Below are positions 57,171 through 64,000 of a stretch of 64,000 nucleotides of DNA, in pieces. A program made the position numbers and the translations under genes. How positions within the stretch are numbered: position 1 is the first letter of the stretch; every line of letters starts with the position of its first letter. The DNA comes from Alphaproteobacteria bacterium. GTDB lineage: Bacteria > Pseudomonadota > Alphaproteobacteria > Caulobacterales > Maricaulaceae. The notes below the pieces were generated by a model. That model was not told the origin of the DNA, did not search any database, and saw only the letters and a program-made list of their open reading frames with translations. The stretch spans positions 18,070-82,069 of the forward strand of contig JAJRSJ010000007.1 of assembly GCA_024278855.1 (NCBI GenBank), read 5' to 3'.

Positions 57171-58567
57171 TTATAATACATATCAAATTCGACCGGATGG
57201 GGGTGCATGGCTAGGCGGTGGACTTCTTCCATTTTCAGCTCAATATAAGCATCGATCTGGTCGTCGTCGAATACATTACCCGCTTTGAGGAAGCCTCGGT
57301 CTGCGTCCAGATTTTCCAAAGCTTCACGCAATGACCCACAGACTTGCGGAATATTGGCGGCCTCTTGGGGCGGTAAATCGTACAAGTCTTTGTCCATAGG
57401 GTCGCCGGGGTGGATTTTGTTTTTGATGCCGTCAAGTCCTGCCATCAGTAGCGCCGTATAGGTCAAATACGGATTGCCCGCCGGGTCAGGGAAGCGGACT
57501 TCGAGACGCTTGCCCGCAGGCGATGCACACCACGGAATACGCACGGACGCCGAGCGGTTGCGGGCCGAATAGGCCAACATGACCGGGGCTTCATAACCCG
57601 GCACCAGACGTTTGTAGGAATTTGTCGTTGAGTTGGCAAAGGCGTTGATGGCCTTGGCATGTTTAATAATGCCGCCAATATAGTACAAACATGATTGGGA
57701 CAGGCCCGCATATTCATCGCCAGCAAACAATGGCTTGCCGTCTTTCCAAATGGATTGGTGAACATGCATGCCGGTGCCATTATCATTGTGGATTGGCTTG
57801 GGCATAAATGTCGCGGTCTTGCCGTAAGCATGGGCGACATTGTGGACGATATATTTATAAAGCTGCATCCGGTCGCCCATGGTCAATAGCGTGGCGTATT
57901 TCATGCCAAGCTCGTGTTGGGACGGTGCAACCTCGTGGTGGTGTTTTTCGGGCTGTAGGCCAAGCTCGGTCATAACCGATAGCATTTCGGAGCGCATATC
58001 TTGTTCATGGTCAATGGGGGGAACCGGAAAATATCCGCCCTTTGGCCCTGGGCGGTGTCCCATATTGCCGCCTGCGTATTGTGTGCCGGAATTATAGGGA
58101 CCTTCGACCGAATCCAGTTGGAAACCGGTATTTTGTTGATCGGTATTCCATCTTACATCGTCGAACACAAAGAACTCGGCTTCGGGGCCGAAATAAACCG
58201 TGTCGCCAATGCCGGCAGTTTTAATATAGGTTTCCGCTTGTTTAGCCGTACCGCGCGGGTCGCGGTTATAGGGCTCGGCCGTGTCCGGCTCTAAAATATC
58301 GCAAAACATGGTCAGGGTGTCTTGCTGGTAAAACGGATCAAGATCGGCCGTATCTGGATCCGGCATCAACACCATGTCGCTTTCGTTAATGGATTTCCAA
58401 CCGGAGATCGACGACCCGTCAAACATGGTGCCGTCTTCAAATAAATCCTCGTCGACCATGGTAGCATCAAAGGTGACATGTTGCATTTTGCCTTTTACAT
58501 CGGTAAATCGAAAATCAACAAAACCGATTTTTTCATCTTTAATTTTCTTCAATATTTTCTCAGACAT
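57164..58567 (-). CDS. glnA: Glutamine synthetase, type I
   Basis: 467 residues. Motifs include DGSSISGW and [10 protein letters not shown] at the N-terminus, [44 protein letters not shown], and the loop [10 protein letters not shown] whose Tyr is the adenylylation site. It makes glutamine from glutamate, ammonia and ATP. Presence of the Tyr loop argues for GlnE control, and P-II (glnB) is encoded 60 bases upstream in the same operon. Confidence 0.97.
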   Translation of the reverse strand: MSEKILKKIKDEKIGFVDFRFTDVKGKMQHVTFDATMVDEDLFEDGTMFDGSSISGWKSINESDMVLMPDPDTADLDPFYQQDTLTMFCDILEPDTAEPYNRDPRGTAKQAETYIKTAGIGDTVYFGPEAEFFVFDDVRWNTDQQNTGFQLDSVEGPYNSGTQYAGGNMGHRPGPKGGYFPVPPIDHEQDMRSEMLSVMTELGLQPEKHHHEVAPSQHELGMKYATLLTMGDRMQLYKYIVHNVAHAYGKTATFMPKPIHNDNGTGMHVHQSIWKDGKPLFAGDEYAGLSQSCLYYIGGIIKHAKAINAFANSTTNSYKRLVPGYEAPVMLAYSARNRSASVRIPWCASPAGKRLEVRFPDPAGNPYLTYTALLMAGLDGIKNKIHPGDPMDKDLYDLPPQEAANIPQVCGSLREALENLDADRGFLKAGNVFDDDQIDAYIELKMEEVHRLAMHPHPVEFDMYYKC

Positions 58568-58626
58568 AACAACCCTTTTCTCAAGTTAATGTGTAAAATT
58601 AGTAGTTTAAATTCATAAGTTAAAGT

Positions 58627-58992
<366 letters not shown>

Positions 58993-59074
58993 TTAAGCCA
59001 AATATATTTGTTGCCTAGATAAAACCGATTTGAAAGCGTGTTTGCGCGTGATTATACTAAATTTGCTGAATTAA

Positions 59075-59100
59075 TGTGCAAGTTATGCATGCTTTGCACA
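59075..59100. promoter_or_regulatory. Palindrome upstream of glnB, candidate operator
   Basis: TGTGCAA and TTGCACA are inverted half-sites 12 bases apart, with an imperfect ATGCAT core. The element is about 110 bases upstream of glnB and 70 upstream of maeB. On the minus strand TTGCAC is followed 16 bases later by TAGTAT/TATAAT, so it also overlaps a possible sigma-70 promoter for glnB. The half-sites are similar to but not the same as the NtrC consensus. The remaining interval shows no gene. Confidence 0.4.
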
Positions 59101-59169
59101 AATTTTCATCAGGCCTCGTGAAAATTACTCACCTATTTAGCCCGTTTCGCCACTGTTCAAAGGATATAA

Positions 59170-61500
59170 ATGAGGGTAGGAACCATGTTTAAACCCCATA
59201 AAGCGAGGGCGAGCATGTCACAAGACGCATCAAGCAAATTTATCACTGACCAACAGGCATTGGATTTTCATGCTAAACCAACGCCGGGCAAGTTGGCCAT
59301 GCAGCCAACCAAACCAATGGCCACCCAACGGGATTTGTCATTGGCTTATTCGCCCGGTGTTGCCATTCCCGTGCAAGCCATCGCAGATGACCCGGAAACG
59401 GTTTATGATTACACCTCCAAGGGTAATATGGTTGCGGTTATTTCGAACGGAACGGCAATTTTGGGCATGGGTAATCTCGGCGCTATGGCCTCCAAGCCGG
59501 TCATGGAGGGCAAATCGGTTTTATTTAAAAGATTTGCCGATATTGACAGTTTTGACATAGAGGTCGAGGAGGAAGAGCCTCAGGCTTTTATTGAATGCGT
59601 CAAGCGGTTCGGCAATACATTTGGCGGTATCAATCTCGAAGACATAGGCTCGCCGGAATGTTATATTATCGAGCAGACTTTGCGCGATAAACTGGATATT
59701 CCTGTGTTCCACGACGACCAACACGGCACGGCAATTATTGCGACGGCTGGTCTGATCAATGCCTGCCAGCTTACGGGCCGAAAGTTTGAAGACATCAAGG
59801 TTGTATTGTCCGGAGCGGGGGCGGCAGGTATTTCGGTTTTGTCATTGATTAAAAGCCTCGGCGTGAAAGACGAAAACGCCATAGCACTGGATTCGGACGG
59901 AGTGCTTTACCAAGGCCGCGACAATATTGACCAGTGGAAAGCCCCCCACGCCATCAACACGAAGATACGGACAAGAGAAGAAGCTATCAAAGGCGCAGAT
60001 GTATTTTTGGGCCTGTCCGCGCCCGGGGCCATGACCAAGGAAATGGTCGCCGATATGGCACCAAACCCGATTATATTTGTCATGGCCAACCCCATTCCGG
60101 AGATCACGCCCGAGGACATTAGATCCGTTCGGGATGATGCAATTATCGCGACGGGGCGCAGTGATTATCCCAATCAGGTCAATAATGTACTTGGTGTTCC
60201 TTATATTTTCAGGGGCGCACTGGATGTCCGGGCCCGCAATGTTAACGAGGAAATGAAACTGGCCTGTGCAAAGGCTTTGGCGGAACTGGCCCGCGAAGAT
60301 GTGCCAGAAGAAGTGGCCGCCGCCTATCACGGAAATCGGCCAACATACGGCCCGGATTATATTATTCCGGCCCCGTTCGACCCGCGCCTTATTTCGAAAA
60401 TCCCGCCTGCCGTTGCCCAAGCCGCTATGGACACGGGGGTGGCGCGAAAGCCCATTGAAGACATGGAGGCATATTCCAAAGCCCTCGCCCAAAGGCAAGA
60501 CCCCACGGCGTCCCTGCTGCAAGGTATTAGCGCTAGTGTCGCCGATAATCCGCGCACAATTGTATTTGCCGAGGGCGAGGAGCCTGCGGTCATTCGTGCG
60601 GCTCAGGGATTTGTGCAGCGCGGCATGGGCAAGGCTATTCTCATTGGCCGCGAGAAACCCATTCGCGGCAATATGAAATTGCTCGGCATGGAAGATGATG
60701 ACGGTTTGGAAATTCTCAATGCGCGCCTGTTTGACCGCAACGCCGAATTTGCCGAGCATCTTTACAAACGGCTTCGCCGCAAAGGGTTTCTGCGCCGTGA
60801 TGTCCAGCGTTTGGTCAATAATGACCGCAATGTTTTTTCGGCGCTTTTGCTCAGTCACGGGTTGGCAGACGGCATGGTGACCGGGGTGACGCGGGCCTAT
60901 GACAAAGCCTTGCGCGATATACGTCTGGTCATGAATTACACCAAAGAGCGCCGCACAATGGGGGTTTCCATTGTGGTCAATAAATCCCAGACCTTGTTTA
61001 TTTCTGATACCAGTATTACCGAATTTCCAGATGCGCAAGAACTGGCCGATATTGCCGAATGTACGGCCCATTTTGCCCGCTCATTTGGCTTCATACCCCG
61101 CGTTGCTTTGATCTCATATTCGACATTTGGCAATCCGGCCGGGGAGCGGATGCAAAAAGTCCGCGACGCCGTAAAAATACTGGATGGGCGGGGTGTGGAT
61201 TTCGACTATGAGGGCGATATTGCCGCCGATGTGGCTTTAAATCCGAACCACACTTTAACCTATCCGTTTTCCCGCCTTGGCGGGGCCGCCAATGTGTTGG
61301 TCATGCCCGCTATTCACTCTGCCAGTATCTCGACAAAATTGCTTAAATCTGTCGGGGACAGCACCGTACTTGGGCCTTTTTTGACTGGTCTTGATAAACC
61401 CGTGCAAATCTGTGCTTTGGGGGCGCCCGCATCTGAAATCACCCGCATGGCCGTCTTGGCCGCCTATATGTCCATTGCGCCAAACACGGTTGGAGACTAG
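59170..61500 (+). CDS. maeB: NADP-dependent malic enzyme with C-terminal phosphotransacetylase-like domain
   Basis: 776 residues. The malic enzyme part has DLSLAYSPGVAIP, FGGINLEDIGSPECYIIE, DDQHGTAIIATAGL and GAGAAGISVLSLI (NADP site). From about residue 450 a phosphate-acetyltransferase-like domain follows (VFAEGEEPAVIRAAQGF, ISDTSITEFPDAQELADIA, NPAGERMQKVRDA), which in such hybrids is generally regulatory. It decarboxylates malate to pyruvate, making NADPH. The first ATG has AGGA five bases upstream. ATGs at 59185 and 59215 also have good ribosome binding sites, and the latter fits the family start best. Confidence 0.94.
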   Translation: MRVGTMFKPHKARASMSQDASSKFITDQQALDFHAKPTPGKLAMQPTKPMATQRDLSLAYSPGVAIPVQAIADDPETVYDYTSKGNMVAVISNGTAILGMGNLGAMASKPVMEGKSVLFKRFADIDSFDIEVEEEEPQAFIECVKRFGNTFGGINLEDIGSPECYIIEQTLRDKLDIPVFHDDQHGTAIIATAGLINACQLTGRKFEDIKVVLSGAGAAGISVLSLIKSLGVKDENAIALDSDGVLYQGRDNIDQWKAPHAINTKIRTREEAIKGADVFLGLSAPGAMTKEMVADMAPNPIIFVMANPIPEITPEDIRSVRDDAIIATGRSDYPNQVNNVLGVPYIFRGALDVRARNVNEEMKLACAKALAELAREDVPEEVAAAYHGNRPTYGPDYIIPAPFDPRLISKIPPAVAQAAMDTGVARKPIEDMEAYSKALAQRQDPTASLLQGISASVADNPRTIVFAEGEEPAVIRAAQGFVQRGMGKAILIGREKPIRGNMKLLGMEDDDGLEILNARLFDRNAEFAEHLYKRLRRKGFLRRDVQRLVNNDRNVFSALLLSHGLADGMVTGVTRAYDKALRDIRLVMNYTKERRTMGVSIVVNKSQTLFISDTSITEFPDAQELADIAECTAHFARSFGFIPRVALISYSTFGNPAGERMQKVRDAVKILDGRGVDFDYEGDIAADVALNPNHTLTYPFSRLGGAANVLVMPAIHSASISTKLLKSVGDSTVLGPFLTGLDKPVQICALGAPASEITRMAVLAAYMSIAPNTVGD

Positions 61501-62847
61501 GTGGCTAAAACGTCCATTGATTTAACAAAGGGCCCGACTTCAAGGCATATCCTTAGAATGCTCGGCCCGTTCTGGTTGGCTATATTAGCCCTGATGTCTG
61601 CAAGTGTGGTGGACACGATTTATCTGGGACATTACTCAACCAATGCATTGGCGGCGGTCGGGTTTTGTGCCTTGATTATTTTCTTCGGCAATAGCGTCAA
61701 TATCGGCCTAGGCGCAGGGACGTTGTCGGCTATTTCCAGAGCCATAGGCCGCAAAGACCGAAACCTGTCGGCGGTCCACGGCGCCAGTGCGCTCATACTA
61801 ACCTTTTTAATTATGGTCGTGATTTGCCTGTTCGGGTTTGTTGTTATGTCGCCCGTACTTGATCTGCTCGGCGCTAATGCGGACACCAAACCATTGGCTT
61901 TGGAGTATCTGAAATTTGGCCTGCCGGCCCTGATTGTCATGGGATTAGCCATGATGAGCAACAATATCTTACGGGCGGGCGGCGAGGCTTTATTGCCCAG
62001 CACGATCATGATTAGCGGCGCGGTTCTCAATATCATCATCGACCCATTTCTCATATTTGGTCTTGGCCCGTTTCCGCGCCTCGGCGTACAAGGCGCATCG
62101 CTCGCGACCTTGATTGCCAACGGGTTTGCGGCAGGCTTTGGCCTTTATGTGGTGTTTTTCCACCGCCGGGCCGTTACATTTGTAGGTTTGACATTTACCC
62201 GCATCAAAACTTCATGGGCGGCTATTTTGCGCGTAGGTCTGCCTGCTATAGGCACCAATACAATCGTACCCATTACCGGGCTTGTAGCCATCGCCATTGT
62301 GGCGCGTAATCTTGGCACAACCGAGGTTGCAGCCTTTACCCTCACTAGCCGGGCTGAATTATTGGCCTTGACCGTTTTGTATGCATTGTCCGCTTGTATT
62401 GGCGCAGTCACAGGGCAAAACGGCGGCGCCGGACTGACGATCCGCGTGCGCGAAACCTTTATGTTTAGCTTTAAAATTTGTTTTATCTGGGGTGCATTTA
62501 TTGGCTTGGTTATGGGGCTGTTGGCCACGGTCATTCCGCAAATATTCACCAAAGACCTGGAGGTCATTGCCCTTGCGACGCCGTATTTTTGGATCGTGCC
62601 CGTTACCTACGCCGGATACGGGGTGGTGTTTGTTGCCGCCGCCGGGCTTAATGCCCTTGGTCGTCCCAGCTACGGCCTGACATTCACCATTTTGCGTAGC
62701 GTGTTTATGTATGTGCCGCTGATTTGGGTTGGTGTGCATTTCTACGGCCTGACCGGTGCCTACGCCGGCATTGCCGCCGCCAATTTGATGTCCGGCGCCA
62801 TAGCGCTCTACACAACAACAAAAAAAGCCCCCATGGAAGCTGTGTAA
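61501..62847 (+). CDS. MATE-family multidrug/sodium antiporter
   Basis: 448 residues with about 12 membrane helices. The GTG start directly follows the maeB stop. Typical segments are FWLAILALMSASVVDTIYLG, SVNIGLGAGTLSAISRAIGRKD, and RAGGEALLPSTIMISGAVLNIIIDPFLIFGLG. The family exports cationic drugs in exchange for H+ or Na+. Co-location with maeB may be accidental. Its 3' end carries the tandem repeat described next. Confidence 0.92.
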   Translation: MAKTSIDLTKGPTSRHILRMLGPFWLAILALMSASVVDTIYLGHYSTNALAAVGFCALIIFFGNSVNIGLGAGTLSAISRAIGRKDRNLSAVHGASALILTFLIMVVICLFGFVVMSPVLDLLGANADTKPLALEYLKFGLPALIVMGLAMMSNNILRAGGEALLPSTIMISGAVLNIIIDPFLIFGLGPFPRLGVQGASLATLIANGFAAGFGLYVVFFHRRAVTFVGLTFTRIKTSWAAILRVGLPAIGTNTIVPITGLVAIAIVARNLGTTEVAAFTLTSRAELLALTVLYALSACIGAVTGQNGGAGLTIRVRETFMFSFKICFIWGAFIGLVMGLLATVIPQIFTKDLEVIALATPYFWIVPVTYAGYGVVFVAAAGLNALGRPSYGLTFTILRSVFMYVPLIWVGVHFYGLTGAYAGIAAANLMSGAIALYTTTKKAPMEAV

Positions 62848-62912
62848 TAAAAGGAAGCTGTGTAATAAAAGGAAGCTGTGTAATAAAAGGAAGCTGTGTA
62901 ATAAAAGGAAGC
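62835..62912. repeat. 18-bp tandem repeat, four units, at the MATE stop codon
   Basis: GGAAGCTGTGTAATAAAA is repeated four times, then a partial GGAAGC. The first unit contains the last codons and TAA of the MATE gene; the others repeat the stop and an AAGGA ribosome-binding-like sequence without any following gene on this strand. Confidence 0.92.
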
Positions 62913-62928
62913 GATTCGTATTAAAGCG

Positions 62929-64000
62929 TTAAAGCGCCAATGCTTCACCTGCTAGATAGAGAGAGCCGCAAATCAGGATGCGCTTTGGGTCTTGGCCGTT
63001 TTTCCTGATTGCCAAATTTAGTGCCGCCGTCAAATTATCCGCCGCATATGCTTTAATGCCGCGCCCTTTTGCAATGTCCATCAGACTTTCGGGCGACAAG
63101 CTGGCATGGTCTGTGATGGGCACGGCAATGAGGCTATGGGCCAGACCTTCAAAAGCATTTAAGAAACCCGGCGCGTCTTTATTGGCCAATATACCCATGA
63201 TTAATGTGAGCGGGCGCGGGTCGGATGCGTCCAGTTCGGCCAATGCCGTGGCCAAAGCGCGGGCGGCATGGGGGTTGTGGCCCCCGTCGAGCCAAAGTTG
63301 CGCGTCTTGTTTGTTGGCAATGTCCGCCAAAGCTCCGGAGGTTAAAGCTTGCAACCGGGCGGGCCAATTTGCGGTCTGCAAGCCTTTGGCAATGGCGGCT
63401 TCGTCGATCAGCAAACTTCGGGCCAAAGCGGTGGCTAGCCCGGCATTCGCGGTTTGGTGGGAACCGCGCAAAATTGGCAGAGGCAAATCGAGCAATGTAT
63501 TGTCGTCTTCATAAACCAGACGGCCTTGTTGGATATAGGCGTTGAAATGCTCGCCCATGGCGCGGAGCTTGGTGCGGGATTTAGCCGCTTGCGCATCCAA
63601 AACCGCCTGGACGACAGGATATTGCTGGGCGGAAAATGCCGGGCTATAGGCTTTGAACACGCCGGCTTTTTCTCTAGCGATCCCGGCCAAATCCCGGCCC
63701 AAAAATTCGGCGTGGTCGTAATCTATGGGGGTAATAGCAATTGCGGCGGGGGGGTCTATAACATTGGTGGCATCAAAACGGCCACCAAGGCCAACTTCCA
63801 ATATGAGCAAATCCGCCGGTGTTTGTGCAAAGGCCAGAAATGCCGCTGCAGTTGTGGCGTCAAAAAACGACAAGGCTTGGCCCGCATTGGCGGTTTGTAC
63901 TTGCTGCAAAATATCCAGCAAAATATCTTCACTAATCATCTGGCCAGCTAGCACAATGCGTTCGCAAAAACTGACCAAATGGGGCGAGGTATAGACATGG
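62929..64000 (-). CDS. folC: Bifunctional folylpolyglutamate synthase / dihydrofolate synthase, N-terminus beyond window
   Basis: The frame is open to the right edge, where it reads HVYTSPHLVSFCERI, the conserved region that follows the FolC P-loop; the first 50-60 residues are therefore missing. An ATG at 63978 is not the true start. Seen are LILEVGLGGRFDATN, ITPIDYDHAEFLG with the metal-binding His, WPARLQ, and LDGGHNPHAARAL in the C-terminal domain. FolC adds glutamate to folates and makes dihydrofolate. It is close to the MATE gene in a convergent arrangement. Confidence 0.93.
   Translation of the reverse strand, partial: HVYTSPHLVSFCERIVLAGQMISEDILLDILQQVQTANAGQALSFFDATTAAAFLAFAQTPADLLILEVGLGGRFDATNVIDPPAAIAITPIDYDHAEFLGRDLAGIAREKAGVFKAYSPAFSAQQYPVVQAVLDAQAAKSRTKLRAMGEHFNAYIQQGRLVYEDDNTLLDLPLPILRGSHQTANAGLATALARSLLIDEAAIAKGLQTANWPARLQALTSGALADIANKQDAQLWLDGGHNPHAARALATALAELDASDPRPLTLIMGILANKDAPGFLNAFEGLAHSLIAVPITDHASLSPESLMDIAKGRGIKAYAADNLTAALNLAIRKNGQDPKRILICGSLYLAGEALAL

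Noticed and set aside
62724..62924. Plus-strand frame with repeated SCVIKG units
   Set aside because: It is only the 18-bp tandem repeat read in another frame, overlapping the MATE gene.

Overview
The window is a chromosomal segment of an alphaproteobacterium with moderate GC. The support is the gene content: RNase E with an acidic insert, the recG / sdhE-mfd neighbourhood, glnB-glnA, a PleD-like regulator, a hybrid MaeB malic enzyme, DUF2336 and DUF1499 proteins, and an Ig-like protein with a LysM relic. The order cannot be fixed from sequence alone. No rRNA, tRNA, CRISPR array, prophage or intact insertion sequence was found.

Layout. 1-915: 3' part of an LptF-type LPS permease gene (minus strand, runs off the left edge). 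1166-7218: a tight plus-strand lipid/envelope operon (GNAT-like acyltransferase resembling bacterial ceramide synthase, MobA-like nucleotidyltransferase, MOP flippase, HAD phosphatase, cyclopropane-fatty-acid-synthase-like methyltransferase, LpxO-like hydroxylase). 7297-9695: TPR protein, XRE/S24-like regulator, small conserved protein, gph. 9753-13192: glmU-rpiA-gor. 13189-16233 (minus): ettA, an unknown membrane protein and yhhN. 16356-24335: DUF3089, DUF502, recG, sdhE, mfd. 24377-28403 (minus): rne then a degenerate PleD-like protein. 28404-28857: a structured intergenic region with a leader-peptide/terminator arrangement. 28858-35563: amiC, PBP1A, prfB (with its programmed +1 frameshift) and a frame-broken DUF2336 gene. 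35573-40351: a FecR protein, a TPR/beta-barrel protein and a divergent CHASE2-adenylate cyclase. 40368-46434: LOG, Ig-like envelope protein, and an RND permease with its adaptor. 46647-51828: pccB and pccA, separated by an accessory patch with repeats, a DUF559 endonuclease and a DUF429 protein. 51995-56017: a U32 peptidase gene with an in-frame stop and a frame-broken patatin-Omp85 gene. 56077-62847: DUF1499, folE, glnA, glnB, maeB, MATE. 62929-64000: folC, cut by the right edge.

Most of the window is core housekeeping: cell wall, translation, repair, nitrogen and carbon metabolism. The accessory signals are concentrated at 48.2-52.0 kb. There a 146-bp inverted-repeat-ended element occurs twice, a longer relative occurs once, and a second repeat type occurs once. 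One copy supplies the likely ribosome binding site of the DUF559 gene.

Four genes are broken. Three breaks (DUF2336, pccA start, patatin-Omp85) would each be cured by adding a single base, and one (U32) is an in-frame TAG. This pattern could be residual sequencing error, strain-level decay, or in individual cases recoding. It should be resolved before any biological reading.
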